Assembly (NCBI GenBank): GCA_016795485.1
Contig: JAEUHM010000050.1
Coordinates: 1-64,000, forward strand
Direction of reading: 5' to 3'
From: Verrucomicrobiaceae bacterium
Lineage (GTDB): Bacteria > Verrucomicrobiota > Verrucomicrobiia > Verrucomicrobiales > Verrucomicrobiaceae
Length of the DNA stretch: 64,000 nt
The notes under the pieces were generated by a model that did no database searches, was not told where the DNA came from, and saw only the letters and a program-made list of their open reading frames with translations. A program made the position numbers and the translations under genes. The first letter of the stretch is position 1. Each line of letters begins with the position of its first letter. This document shows, piece after piece, positions 17,900-27,260 of this stretch.

Positions 17900-19188
17900 C
17901 CTACGGGGGTAGCCCAGTGTTTCCGATACTCACGCCGAAGGTGCTTGGCTGCATCTTCTGCGCCGATGAACTTTTCATTCTGTGGATCAAATACGAGCGC
18001 TTGGCGTGTGCGTGCCGCAATGTTCCCGAGGTGGCAGAGCGAGGTCGATAAGTGATTGATGCGAATGTCTGCGTTCAGAGCTGTGCCCTCGCGAATGCCA
18101 CGGATAAAGTTGTCGTGGTGCGCTGCCAAGTCTGGGCCACTGGGCGGTTTGATCTCCTCAATGAGCTTGTTGCGTTCGCCAAAGATCTGCCAGCCTTTGG
18201 ATTTGCCACCCACGACCATTCCTTTCGTTCCGTACCACGCACAGCCGTTCTCATGGCCTTCCTGCACATACGGAGACCAGTCGCGCTGCTCATAGACGAG
18301 TTGGCGCGTCTTGCCGCTCGGCAAGTCATACTCGAACGCGCAATACAGCGTGTCAGGCCATTCTTGATCATCATCGAAGAACAGTTTGCTGCCCTGACCG
18401 ATGATGCGGTTGGGATGTTGCTCCACGCCGAGGCCCCAGCGTGCGATGTCGATGTCATGCACGCCGTCGTTGCCAAAATCACCAGCTCCGAAGTGGTGAA
18501 ACCACCGCCAGTGGGCCGGATGGTAAGTGCTTTTGAACGGAATGTGTGGCACTGGGCCGAGCCACAGGTCGTAGTCGAGCTCAGGAGGCGGCTCTGAGGC
18601 TGGTTTGTGTCCGTGGTTGGTTCGCAACTGGCTGTTCCACGCTTTTGCGGAGAGTATCTCACCGATGATGCCAGATTTGAGCTTCTCGATGATCTCCTGC
18701 ACGTGTGCTGTGCTGCGACTCTGTGTGCCGACTTGCATGACGACTTTGTTGCGCGCGGATGCTTCGATCATGAGGCGTCCTTCACGCACATTGTGCGAGC
18801 AGGGCTTCTCTACATAGACATGCTTTCCTGCATTGGCCGCAAGGATGGCCCCAGGAGCATGCCAGTGATCCGGTGTGGCCATCAAAACGGCCTCGACAGC
18901 CTTGTCATCGAGCACCTTGCGCATGTCGGTGGCGATCTTTGGTGTCTGACCGCTGAGTTCTTGGACGAGCTTGGCTGCTTTTTCGGCACGTGAGGAATCG
19001 GCATCGCACACCCAGGAGAAAGTGACGTCTTTGCGTTGGCAGATCGTCTTGATGTGATTCGTGCCCATGCCGCCCGGTCCGATGAACGCGAGGTTCACTT
19101 GATTGGAAGGCGACTTGGCTCGCACGAAGGCAGGTAGTGCGGCCATGAGACCCGTGGATGCGAACTGGCGACGAGTGAGCTGGTTCAT
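17896..19188 (-). CDS. Gfo/Idh/MocA family oxidoreductase, Tat-exported
   Basis: This is a 430-residue NAD(P)-dependent sugar-type oxidoreductase. A twin-arginine signal (LTRRQFASTGLMAAL) directs it out in folded form, as is common in Planctomycetes and Verrucomicrobia. The nucleotide loop FIGPGGMGTNH and the family lysine segment HVYVEKPCSHN are clear, as is the C-terminal oxidoreductase domain (HHFGAGDFGNDGVHDID). The substrate is probably a sugar or cyclitol; the specific one cannot be told. It is co-transcribed with the di-heme peroxidase. Confidence 0.92.
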   Translation of the reverse strand: MNQLTRRQFASTGLMAALPAFVRAKSPSNQVNLAFIGPGGMGTNHIKTICQRKDVTFSWVCDADSSRAEKAAKLVQELSGQTPKIATDMRKVLDDKAVEAVLMATPDHWHAPGAILAANAGKHVYVEKPCSHNVREGRLMIEASARNKVVMQVGTQSRSTAHVQEIIEKLKSGIIGEILSAKAWNSQLRTNHGHKPASEPPPELDYDLWLGPVPHIPFKSTYHPAHWRWFHHFGAGDFGNDGVHDIDIARWGLGVEQHPNRIIGQGSKLFFDDDQEWPDTLYCAFEYDLPSGKTRQLVYEQRDWSPYVQEGHENGCAWYGTKGMVVGGKSKGWQIFGERNKLIEEIKPPSGPDLAAHHDNFIRGIREGTALNADIRINHLSTSLCHLGNIAARTRQALVFDPQNEKFIGAEDAAKHLRREYRKHWATPVG

Positions 19189-19242
19189 GGGGCTCTTCTA
19201 CGCCGCTGAAAGCCTCATTCACACGGCGGCGTAACGACAGAG

Positions 19243-20637
19243 ATGAAACGACTTCTCTTTCTCCTCGTGCTTGCTGGTGCAAATGCCGCAGAAGTGCCCC
19301 CGCTATTCGTCGAGGGCTATGCTGGACGGCTAAGTGTGGCCCAGGGCGAGGAAGTGGCGCTTCACGTCAGCACCACCGCGGCTCGGTTTGATGTGGAGGT
19401 GGCGCGGCTTGGCGCCACGAGATCCGTCGTATGGAACCAAAAAGGTGTGCCTTGTCAGGAACACCCTGTGCCTGAAGATGCATCGGCAAACGGGTGTCGT
19501 TGGCCTGAGGCAGTGCGGGTTCCAGTGGGCAATGATTGGAAGTCTGGATTCTACGAAGTGGCCTTCCAAGTCAGCGACAACGGCGGCAAGTGGACCCACC
19601 GCGGACGTCGGCAGGCAGAAGGCCGCGCATTCTTCATTGTGAGACAGGCCGCGCCAGGAAGCACTTCCAAGATACTGCTGCAACTCTGCACCAACACTTA
19701 CAACGCCTACAACAACTGGGGGGGCTTCAGTGTGTACGCCTACAACAGCTTGTCGAAGAACCAAGGCAGCAGGGTGAGCTTCCAACGTCCACCAGCGCCT
19801 CAGTTCTCGCGTTGGGAGCTGCCGTTCATCGCTTGGGCGGAATCCAACGGTTATCCGCTAGAGTTTGCGGCTAACGATGATCTGGAGTTTCGTCCGGAGA
19901 TCCTCAGCGGCTACAAGCTCGTGCTGAGTGTGGGGCATGACGAGTACTGGTCTACGCCCATGCGCGACAACTTGGAGGCTTGGATTGGCAAGGGTGGCAA
20001 TGTCGCCTTCTTCAGCGGGAATACCTGCTGCTGGCAGGTGCGGAGTGAAGATAACGGGGCCGCCTTTACTTGCTTCAAGCAGAACTATCACTTGGACCCC
20101 GTGTGGCAGACTCGCGATTTCAAAACCCTCAGCACGGCATGGAGTCATCATTTGCTGAAGCGCTCAGAGAACTCACTCACAGGCGTTGGATTCCTATGGG
20201 GTGGCTACATGAGAAGTCATGGCCAGTTCATGGACGCAGAAGCGTCTTACATCGTGCATCGGCCAGACCATTGGGTGTTTGAGGGCACTGGACTTAAGCG
20301 CGACGACAGATTTGGGGCCAAGGACACCATCGTTGGCTATGAGTGCGATGGCTGTGAGCTAGAGTGGAAAGACGGGCTGCCTTTTGCGACCAAAAAAGAT
20401 GGAACACCAGAGTCATTCACCGTGCTGGGCACGTGCCCAGTCCGCTGGCACCCAGATGATGTCGAGTGGTACGAGAAATGGGAGATTGGCCGCACCGGAG
20501 CGGCGTGCATGGGCATCTACACTCGCGGTGGCACGGTTTTTACGGCTGCCACCACTGACTGGTCCCACGGATTGCAAGGTAAAGACCCAAAGGTCGAGAA
20601 AATCACGCGTAACGTGCTCGACCGCCTTGGGAAATAG
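19243..20637 (+). CDS. N,N-dimethylformamidase large-subunit-like exported protein
   Basis: This 464-residue protein has a short signal peptide (FLLVLAGANAAE). From about residue 140 it resembles the large (beta) subunit of N,N-dimethylformamidase: TNTYNAYNNWGG, LSVGHDEYWS, GNVAFFSGNTCCW and the later GGTVFTAATTDWSHGL. The real formamidase is a cytoplasmic iron enzyme, while this one is exported, so the reaction may be different. The start is 54 bases from that of the divergent oxidoreductase. Confidence 0.8.
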   Translation: MKRLLFLLVLAGANAAEVPPLFVEGYAGRLSVAQGEEVALHVSTTAARFDVEVARLGATRSVVWNQKGVPCQEHPVPEDASANGCRWPEAVRVPVGNDWKSGFYEVAFQVSDNGGKWTHRGRRQAEGRAFFIVRQAAPGSTSKILLQLCTNTYNAYNNWGGFSVYAYNSLSKNQGSRVSFQRPPAPQFSRWELPFIAWAESNGYPLEFAANDDLEFRPEILSGYKLVLSVGHDEYWSTPMRDNLEAWIGKGGNVAFFSGNTCCWQVRSEDNGAAFTCFKQNYHLDPVWQTRDFKTLSTAWSHHLLKRSENSLTGVGFLWGGYMRSHGQFMDAEASYIVHRPDHWVFEGTGLKRDDRFGAKDTIVGYECDGCELEWKDGLPFATKKDGTPESFTVLGTCPVRWHPDDVEWYEKWEIGRTGAACMGIYTRGGTVFTAATTDWSHGLQGKDPKVEKITRNVLDRLGK

Positions 20638-20650
20638 CCTGCATCAAATC

Positions 20651-22099
20651 TCAGGCGAGCAGTTCAGGAATGACCTTTGCGTGTTCGGTGACGCTGGTCA
20701 GCCTGAAGTCGAGTCCGGCGTAACGGTAGGTGAACGTCTCGTGATCAAAGCCGAGCACTTTGAGAATCGTGGCGTGCAGATCGCGAACGTGCACCGGGTT
20801 CTCCACGGCTTGGAAGCCGAAAGGATCAGTCGCGCCGTAAGCTTGACCGCCCTTGATGCCTCCGCCTGAGAGCCACATGGTGAAGCCGTGGTGATTGTGA
20901 TCTCGTCCGCGCTGTTTACCTGCATTGGAACCCGGAGTTGGAAGTTCAACAGCTGGAGTGCGCCCGAACTCACCGCCCCAGATGAGCAACGTCTCGTCAA
21001 ACAGACCACGCTGCTTCAAGTCAGTCATCAGTGCTGCGATCGGCTGATCCGTGCGCCTTGCCAGAGGCACATGGTCGAGAATCTCATCGTGATTGTCCCA
21101 AGGCTGACCTTCTCCAGTCCAGAGCTGAAGGAAACGCACACCGCGCTCAAGCAAGCGACGTGCGATCAGGCACTGACGAGCAAACGCACCCTCAGATCCG
21201 GGTTTCACGCCGTACATTTCACGAACGCTCTCCGGTTCTTTCTCGATATCGAAGGCGTCTGTGGCCTCCATCTGCATCCGGTAGGCCAGTTCGTAGGATT
21301 GGACGCGAGCTTCGAGTTGGGCATCGTTTTGGCGCGCCTTGAGGTGCTCGGCATTCAGTTCGTGAAGCAGATCCAACTGACGGCGCTGTTGTTTGAGATC
21401 CAGAGAGGAGTTTTTCACATACTCCACCAGTTTCTCTACACTCGTGTGTTCGGTATTGATGTAGGTGCCCTGGTAAATGCTCGGAAGGAAAGCGGACTGC
21501 CAGTTTTTCGCCCGGCGGACAGGCATTCCTCCTGGGCACATAGAGATGTAGCCAGGCAGGTTTTGGTTTTCCGTGCCTAGGCCGTAGGTGATCCATGATC
21601 CAAGAGACGGACGGTGCAGACGGCCATCACCGCAGTTCATCAGTCCGAGCGAGGGCTCGTGATTGGGCACATCGGCGTGCATCGAGCGAATGACGCACAG
21701 GTCATCGGCATGCTGGGAGGCCACTTTGTCGAACAGTTGCGACACCTCGAGGCCGCTTTGGCCGTACTTTTTGAAGGAATAAGGGCTTTTAAGGCCTGCT
21801 CCCGTCGGGCGCTCAGTCTTGAGCATGTTGGGCAGCTTTTGACCATCCATTTTGGTCAGTTCCGGCTTCGGATCGAACGTGTCCACATGCGATGGACCGC
21901 CGTTCATGAACAAATGCACCACGCGCTTGGCTTTGGGCGCAAAATGCGAACTGCGAATCGCAAACGGGCTGGTGCTGTTGATACCAGCAGCCCCAGCCAC
22001 TTGGGCTAGACCGATGGCGCCAAATCCCATTCCCACGCGGCTCAAAAGCTGCCGGCGGGTCAGGAATTGGTCTTCAAGACGAGAAGGGTGATGGGACAT
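20651..22099 (-). CDS. DUF1501 domain-containing protein, Tat-exported
   Basis: This 482-residue protein starts with a twin-arginine leader (LTRRQLLSRVGMGFGAIGLA). The body matches the DUF1501 family (FMNGGPSHVDTFDPKPEL, then GEGQPWDNH and WGGEFGRTP), which belongs to the sulfatase/phosphatase superfamily and is abundant in Planctomycetes and Verrucomicrobia. It often pairs with a DUF1553 protein, which is not seen here. The ATG at 22099 gives the Tat leader; an upstream start would add 19 unrelated residues. It is convergent with the formamidase-like gene, with a 13-base gap. Confidence 0.9.
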   Translation of the reverse strand: MSHHPSRLEDQFLTRRQLLSRVGMGFGAIGLAQVAGAAGINSTSPFAIRSSHFAPKAKRVVHLFMNGGPSHVDTFDPKPELTKMDGQKLPNMLKTERPTGAGLKSPYSFKKYGQSGLEVSQLFDKVASQHADDLCVIRSMHADVPNHEPSLGLMNCGDGRLHRPSLGSWITYGLGTENQNLPGYISMCPGGMPVRRAKNWQSAFLPSIYQGTYINTEHTSVEKLVEYVKNSSLDLKQQRRQLDLLHELNAEHLKARQNDAQLEARVQSYELAYRMQMEATDAFDIEKEPESVREMYGVKPGSEGAFARQCLIARRLLERGVRFLQLWTGEGQPWDNHDEILDHVPLARRTDQPIAALMTDLKQRGLFDETLLIWGGEFGRTPAVELPTPGSNAGKQRGRDHNHHGFTMWLSGGGIKGGQAYGATDPFGFQAVENPVHVRDLHATILKVLGFDHETFTYRYAGLDFRLTSVTEHAKVIPELLA

Positions 22100-22233
22100 G
22101 GGGGTAAAAGAATATACGTCCCACGAGGGCCGAAACAATCGGCAGTGTGCCGCCAAGAGAGAACCTGCTGCCAGCCAGTTGCATCCGGGCCAGTCACGTT
22201 CTACGTCAGCGGCTCATGGCAGAGCGTCGTGGC

Positions 22234-22857
22234 ATGCTTATTTCATTTGAGGGCTCAGAAGGCTGCGGGAAGTCCACGCAGATTGAGCGGCTGAAGGCTC
22301 GGCTCTCTTCGGCGGGGCAAGAGATTCTTCAAATGCGCGAGCCAGGTGGCACCTTCGTTGGCGAACGCATTCGGGACCTACTCCAGCACACCAAAGAGGC
22401 GCACAGCATGTGCCACGAGGCCGAGTTGCTTCTCTTTGCTGCAAGCAGGGCACAACTGGTGAGAGAAAGCATTCGGCCTGCTCTACTGGCCGGCAAAACC
22501 GTCATCCTTGACCGGTTTTTGGATTCAACGACGGTTTATCAGGGCTATGCGCGTGGGCTTCCGATGGAGTCTGTCCGTGCAATCAATCGATTTGCCGTTC
22601 AGGACGTGGTTCCCGATCTCACGCTGCTGCTAGACATGGATGCGAGCAAGGCCTGGGCGCGTATTCATGCCACAGGGCGTGAGTTGGATCGCATGGAAAG
22701 TCAGCCGCTTGAGTTTTTTGAGAACGTCAGGCGTGGCTATTTGAACCTCGCTGCTGAACAGCCGGATCGCATCGTCGTATTGGATGCATCATTAAAGCCT
22801 GAAGAACTCGAGCAGCAAATCTGGACCCTCGTAGAGCACCGCCGCCATGCCCTATAG
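22234..22857 (+). CDS. tmk: thymidylate kinase
   Basis: This 207-residue enzyme phosphorylates dTMP to dTDP. It has the P-loop FEGSEGCGKST, the dTMP-binding REPGGTFVGE, the LFAASRAQ segment and DRFLDSTTVYQGYARGL. The ATG at 22234 fits the usual length and places the P-loop at residue 7; an ATG at 22216 is possible. It overlaps the DNA polymerase III delta'-like gene by 11 bases, a common pairing. Confidence 0.94.
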   Translation: MLISFEGSEGCGKSTQIERLKARLSSAGQEILQMREPGGTFVGERIRDLLQHTKEAHSMCHEAELLLFAASRAQLVRESIRPALLAGKTVILDRFLDSTTVYQGYARGLPMESVRAINRFAVQDVVPDLTLLLDMDASKAWARIHATGRELDRMESQPLEFFENVRRGYLNLAAEQPDRIVVLDASLKPEELEQQIWTLVEHRRHAL

Positions 22858-23821
22858 AATGGAAAACGCTCTCAAGCTCATGGACCAAGCTCGCAAGCTT
22901 GGCCGCTTGGGTCATGCTTATCTCATCACGGGACCCAAGGAGGCGAAACGCGAGGATTTTGCCACGAGGCTGTTGAATCTCGTGGCCAGCCGGAACGAGC
23001 AGGACTTGGATGCATGGGCAGGACTGGGTTTTCCAGTGGTCGCGCCGGAGAGCAAAAGCCGCAGGATCAAGATTGAGCAGATTCGTGATCTCGAACACGA
23101 GATCCACCTCAAGCCCGGCCCGCTTGGGTGGAAGTTTGGCATCATCACGGACTGTGAACGGATGACGCAACAAGCGCAGAACGCGTTCCTCAAAACACTG
23201 GAGGAGCCGCCTGCGGGAACGCTGTTGCTGCTGCTCACGGGGAAACCTCAAGAGATGCTCCCGACCATCCTCTCGCGTGTGATCGAGATCAATCTCATGC
23301 CCGAGCCGGGCTCAAGAAAGCTTTCAGAGCATGAACATTCTCTGCTGGCGTTACTTGGACAGCTTTCTTCTCGACCAAGCACCGGAGTAGCTGGAGCACT
23401 CGCGCTCAAGGCAGGATTTGAAGAGATCCTGGATGCGGTTCATGACGAGATCGAAGAAGAGCTCGAAGATGATTTTGAGAGAGAGAAGGATCTCTACAAA
23501 CAGACCACGGACAGCAACGCCTACCTCAAGAACAAAGAGGATCAGATGAAGGCGCAGATTGAGTCGACTTACCTTCTCAAGCGTGATGCCCTGCTGGAGC
23601 TCATGCTCTCATGGCTGGGGGATATCGTGCGGCACAAAGTGAATGCGGAGCACTACGATGTGCCCGAGGCCAAAGAAAGTGTGGCAGCCATGGCGGGCCG
23701 TTGGGCTATGGACGATGCCATGCGCCGACTGGGGGCTATCCGGAAACTGGAGAGCAATCTACACACCAACGTCAACGAAACGCTGGCGCTAGAAGTTGGT
23801 TTCATGGATGCGTTCGGCTGA
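22847..23821 (+). CDS. holB: DNA polymerase III delta'-like subunit (clamp-loader AAA+)
   Basis: This 324-residue protein has the clamp-loader signature QNAFLKTLEEPPAG followed by LSRVIEINL. The Walker A site is degenerate (TGPKEAKRED), as expected for a delta' subunit that does not hydrolyse ATP. The zinc-binding cysteines seen in some relatives are absent. A long acidic and coiled-coil insertion (EEELEDDFEREKD) sits in the centre. It overlaps tmk and is followed after four bases by a small membrane protein. The starts at 22847 and 22859 are both possible. Confidence 0.86.
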   Translation: MPYRMENALKLMDQARKLGRLGHAYLITGPKEAKREDFATRLLNLVASRNEQDLDAWAGLGFPVVAPESKSRRIKIEQIRDLEHEIHLKPGPLGWKFGIITDCERMTQQAQNAFLKTLEEPPAGTLLLLLTGKPQEMLPTILSRVIEINLMPEPGSRKLSEHEHSLLALLGQLSSRPSTGVAGALALKAGFEEILDAVHDEIEEELEDDFEREKDLYKQTTDSNAYLKNKEDQMKAQIESTYLLKRDALLELMLSWLGDIVRHKVNAEHYDVPEAKESVAAMAGRWAMDDAMRRLGAIRKLESNLHTNVNETLALEVGFMDAFG

Positions 23822-23825
23822 TGCC

Positions 23826-24251
23826 ATGAAGACGGTTCAGTTGATCCTTGCGCTTTTGTTTGGCGGAGTGTTCGTCTGGTCGGGCGTGCTGAAGACTGCC
23901 GATCCGAGTCTCTTTCTGCTCAATGTCCGGAGTTTTGATATGCTGGACGATCCGTATGCGGCCTGGATGGCTCTTTTTCTCCCATGGCTGGAGATTTTCT
24001 GCGGGCTGGCCGTTGTTACAGGCGTGCTGCGAAAGAGTGGGCTACTGCTGTTGAACCTCTCGTTGCTGGTGTTCCTCGTGGCCATCGGACAAGCCTGGGC
24101 TCGCGGCATCAACATCAAGTGTGGTTGCTTCGGTCCGTCAGACTCGGTTTCCAACTATGTGGAGCTGATTTTGCGAGATCTGGTGTTGCTGGCTATTGGC
24201 GGTTGGCTGCTTGTGAGGAAACCCGCCGCTACCAACCCAGCAGACGGGTGA
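23826..24251 (+). CDS. MauE/DoxX-like four-helix membrane protein
   Basis: This 141-residue protein has four hydrophobic helices. The first helix (ALLFGGVFVWSGVLKTADP) and the short KCGCFGP cysteine pair between the third and fourth are typical of MauE/DoxX-type proteins, which bind or pass electrons to thiol-disulfide or quinone partners. There are no mau genes nearby. The 3' end overlaps by 23 bases the end of the convergent small gene. Confidence 0.85.
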   Translation: MKTVQLILALLFGGVFVWSGVLKTADPSLFLLNVRSFDMLDDPYAAWMALFLPWLEIFCGLAVVTGVLRKSGLLLLNLSLLVFLVAIGQAWARGINIKCGCFGPSDSVSNYVELILRDLVLLAIGGWLLVRKPAATNPADG

Positions 24252-24678
24252 TCGCCGCACGAAACGCGGTTTCGAGGATCGCTGCTTCAGCGTGAGTGAG
24301 CGGTATGGCCACTTTCTTCACGGTCTTGGATGCACCTTCTTGTCGTGACACGCTCATCATGAAAGGAGCCTTCTGTGGATCGTCTCGGAAAGCCAATTCG
24401 AAGGCGCTGTTCGCTTTCTCAGACTGATGAAACAATTTCGCTTGGGCTTGGCGGCCTTGAAGTGTGGCGAGGACAGCGCCCAGATCATTCAGACCCCACT
24501 TCATCGTGATCTTTTGCTCCCAGTCGAAGTGCTTGTCGCCGCTTTGGCTCGCTGCATCCACGAAAACAGCCTGTTTTGCGCGGTTGAGGTCAAAGCGGAT
24601 CACTCCGCCCGTGCCGCGACCGTTTGGTTTGTAGATAGCATACTCGGTGGAGGCGGTGGTGGCTGCTTTCGTGCTCAT
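24229..24678 (-). CDS. small hypothetical protein, possibly a nucleic-acid-binding fold
   Basis: This 149-residue protein is not securely recognised. It has an antiparallel-beta-like layout with the segments VIRFDLNRA, ITMKWGLNDLGAVLATLQG and VAIPLTHAEAAILETAFRAAI, and ends in LLGW. The pattern (KLS-like helix after a beta strand, C-terminal helix) resembles Whirly/PC4-like single-stranded nucleic-acid-binding proteins, but this is a weak impression by eye. It overlaps rlmN by four bases, as the last gene of a six-gene operon. Confidence 0.55.
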   Translation of the reverse strand: MSTKAATTASTEYAIYKPNGRGTGGVIRFDLNRAKQAVFVDAASQSGDKHFDWEQKITMKWGLNDLGAVLATLQGRQAQAKLFHQSEKANSAFELAFRDDPQKAPFMMSVSRQEGASKTVKKVAIPLTHAEAAILETAFRAAITRLLGW

Positions 24679-25772
24679 GCTTGGAAAAGTTTAGGGACTT
24701 TCGGATCGAATGGCAAGCCTGCGCGCTTTCGCAACTGTCCGCATGCTGCGTCAATGTCTGGTCCGCGCGCCCGCCGCAAATGCGCTACGGCACCGTGAGC
24801 GCGCAACTTTGCCAGAAATGCCTCCGTGGTCTCCATGGAGCTGGGCAAGTAAGTCCTTCCGCGCAAACTGAGACCGGTGGGATTGTAGCGGAGCAGGTTG
24901 ATGTGCATCCGGCGCGTTTTCATGAGGTGGGCGAGATCGCGCGCTTGGGCTAGCGAATCATTTACACCCTCCAGGAGGCAGTATTGGATGGTAGTGATGC
25001 GGCCGCTCGTCTCCTGATACCGATCCGCTGCCTCAAGGATGTCGTTCACCGCAAACCTCTTGCCCGCAGGCAATAGATCCGCGCGTGTGGCATCGTCGGG
25101 AGCATGCAGTGAGACCGCTAGGTGCACTCCAGGATTTGCAGAGCGCAGTTCTTCGATGCCCGGCACGATCCCAACAGTGGATACTGTGATCTGCCGCCAG
25201 CCGAACGCTCCAAGTTCGGGATGGGCAATGCGTTCGACTGCGGCGAGCACGTTTTGCAGATTCAACATCGGCTCTCCCATGCCCATGAAGACGATCGTCC
25301 TCAGTTTGCGTCCGGTGGAAAGGGCTTCACGTCTCAACTGCAAATACTGCTCGATGATCTCGCCTGACGTGAGATTGCGTTCAAAACCCGTTTGTGTAGT
25401 CGCGCAAAAGTCACACCCCATAGCACAGCCGACCTGACTGGAGACGCATCCAGAGGCCCGGTCTGGATGATAGTCTGGCATCAATACCGACTCCACCGTG
25501 CGGGAATCGTGAAGGCGCAACAGCAGCTTGGTAGTTCCATCTTCTGAAACCTGTTTCATTGCTAACTCGGCGGCTTGTATCGCAAACGACTCGGCCAGTT
25601 CATCTTCCAAGCCATCGGGCAGACGTTGTTTGCCGCCGGACCTTGCTCCCAGCAGTTCGCGGATGATTCGCCGCGCATGGACCTCGTTGTAGCCACGAGA
25701 TTTCATCCAGGCAGCGGTGTCTGTCTCGGAAAGATCGACGAGTGGTCGGGCGGCAGCGGATGAGAAAGACAT
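24675..25772 (-). CDS. rlmN: 23S rRNA (adenine2503-C2)/tRNA methyltransferase RlmN
   Basis: This 365-residue radical-SAM methyltransferase modifies A2503 of 23S rRNA and A37 of some tRNAs. The iron-sulfur motif CAMGCDFC (Cys116-x3-Cys120-x2-Cys123), the radical-SAM GEIIEQYLQL and GMGEPMLNLQNV segments, and the C-terminal catalytic cysteine context (RGPDIDAACGQL) are all present. It lies four bases downstream of the cupin gene in a compact minus-strand operon with tag. Confidence 0.95.
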   Translation of the reverse strand: MSFSSAAARPLVDLSETDTAAWMKSRGYNEVHARRIIRELLGARSGGKQRLPDGLEDELAESFAIQAAELAMKQVSEDGTTKLLLRLHDSRTVESVLMPDYHPDRASGCVSSQVGCAMGCDFCATTQTGFERNLTSGEIIEQYLQLRREALSTGRKLRTIVFMGMGEPMLNLQNVLAAVERIAHPELGAFGWRQITVSTVGIVPGIEELRSANPGVHLAVSLHAPDDATRADLLPAGKRFAVNDILEAADRYQETSGRITTIQYCLLEGVNDSLAQARDLAHLMKTRRMHINLLRYNPTGLSLRGRTYLPSSMETTEAFLAKLRAHGAVAHLRRARGPDIDAACGQLRKRAGLPFDPKVPKLFQA

Positions 25773-25776
25773 TTCG

Positions 25777-26238
25777 CTACTCAGTAGGTGGCCAAGTGTT
25801 CCCTTCCAGCTCCGGCGGTAGTTGTTTGGGATCTGTGGGATAGATCAAAGACAGATCCATCTGTGACTTGGAGCCAAGAAGAAACTCCATCTCCTCTGGC
25901 GCTCCGATGATCAGCCATAACACTTCGTCATCGGTGTCGTTGAAGACCTGCCGAAGCTGATCGGGGCCAACGAGCACACCGCCATACTTTGGCACGGTGA
26001 CGGTTTCATCGCCGATGCGCATGCGCCCGGTGCCTTCCAGCACGAAATAGAACTCCTCGGTGCGGATGTGCTTGTGCAGTGTGTTTGCACTCCTGGGTGG
26101 CATCCGCCAAAGCCGCGCGCCCAAGTTCTCACTTCCGGTTCGCTCCAGGAAGTCAGCGTTTGGAATCTTCATCAGATTGGACGGCCGCCAGTGCAGATCG
26201 TCCGGAGTGATCAGTTGATAGCCGGAGAAAGTCTTCAT
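25777..26238 (-). CDS. cupin domain protein
   Basis: This 153-residue single-domain cupin has the two metal-binding motifs in an ordinary form (NTLHKHIRTEEFYFVLEGTG, then GGVLVGPDQLRQVFN). It probably binds a metal and a small sugar- or acid-like ligand. Function is unassigned. It sits between GH62 and rlmN with 4-5 base gaps, so it is co-transcribed. Confidence 0.85.
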   Translation of the reverse strand: MKTFSGYQLITPDDLHWRPSNLMKIPNADFLERTGSENLGARLWRMPPRSANTLHKHIRTEEFYFVLEGTGRMRIGDETVTVPKYGGVLVGPDQLRQVFNDTDDEVLWLIIGAPEEMEFLLGSKSQMDLSLIYPTDPKQLPPELEGNTWPPTE

Positions 26239-26243
26239 CGAAG

Positions 26244-27260
26244 TTACGGAATCTGTTCCAGAAGCCCAATTTTCCAGGGGATGCCACCATACTTGTTGCC
26301 CCGGTATCCCTGCTCATCCACTCCTTGGTAAAGGAACTTAAGGTGTGACGACTCCACTTCCATGCGTTCGTCCACTCCGGCACGCAACAACTCGCCGTGG
26401 CTGATACTGGTCGTCCACTTCATGCCTTGCTTGACGTTCTCTAATGCCGCGAATGGATTCTCCAGGTTATCCGCTAGTCCCCGCCACGGACCCTCCAGGC
26501 GATCTGCCAAATAGGCTTTATAATATCGGCGGCCTGGTGCCTGTGCTTCGATGATAGTGAGATACTCGCTCCGATTCTTCAGTTTGTAGGTGTGTGACGC
26601 CTCAAAAATATCGTCTTTGAGCGCCAGAACCTGATCCGACCAGCCATGCGGAAAGTTTTCTAGCGTGGTTTCTCTGCGCCACATCAATCCATTGTTGGAT
26701 GTGTAAAAGAGGTGCGCTTTTTGCTCGTCGCAGATTACCCAGAAGTCGATCCACTTCTGATCTGGTGCCGGATTAGTCACCATGAGTTGCGGCTCGCTCC
26801 AAGACTTCGGATCTGAGAGCGTGGTGGTAGTCGAGCAATACGGGCTCATGCCTGGCTTGTTACCCGGCTTGGCGAGCTGATAAATAAGATACCACTTCTG
26901 ATGAGGCGTGAAGTAGAACACTTGTGGTGCGCAGTGATACTTGTCCGTGAAGCTGATTTCATGCCGCTGAGCTGTATTTGCCTCCTTCCAGGTCTTGAAG
27001 TTGAGATACTGCATGCACACCGTGCCGGATTTCTTTCTCAGGGTGCCGAACAAATGCCAGCGTTTTTCGTGGTAGACAATGGTGGGATCTTTGAGCGCCA
27101 CATGAGGATCGTTGTCATCTGCGTGTGCAGTCACGTCTATGTAGGGGCCAGCATCCACCCACCAAAACTTACCCACCTTCCAGGTATCTGGAGGCAGGGC
27201 GATGGTCGCAGCCGTTGAGAGCAACACCACCATAAGGGTCATTCGTAGCTTCATCTTCAT
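26244..27260 (-). CDS. glycoside hydrolase family 62-type alpha-L-arabinofuranosidase, exported
   Basis: This 338-residue protein has a signal peptide (LRMTLMVVLLSTAATIA). The five-bladed propeller segments fit GH62: KDPTIVYHEKRWHLFGT, CAPQVFYFTPHQKWYLIYQ, the IDFWVICDEQKAHLFYT strand with its acid, and a late LYQGVDE near the C-terminus. GH62 enzymes remove arabinose side chains from xylans. The start overlaps the stop of the TfoX-like gene. Its place in an operon with DNA- and RNA-modifying genes is odd. Confidence 0.82.
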   Translation of the reverse strand: MKMKLRMTLMVVLLSTAATIALPPDTWKVGKFWWVDAGPYIDVTAHADDNDPHVALKDPTIVYHEKRWHLFGTLRKKSGTVCMQYLNFKTWKEANTAQRHEISFTDKYHCAPQVFYFTPHQKWYLIYQLAKPGNKPGMSPYCSTTTTLSDPKSWSEPQLMVTNPAPDQKWIDFWVICDEQKAHLFYTSNNGLMWRRETTLENFPHGWSDQVLALKDDIFEASHTYKLKNRSEYLTIIEAQAPGRRYYKAYLADRLEGPWRGLADNLENPFAALENVKQGMKWTTSISHGELLRAGVDERMEVESSHLKFLYQGVDEQGYRGNKYGGIPWKIGLLEQIP

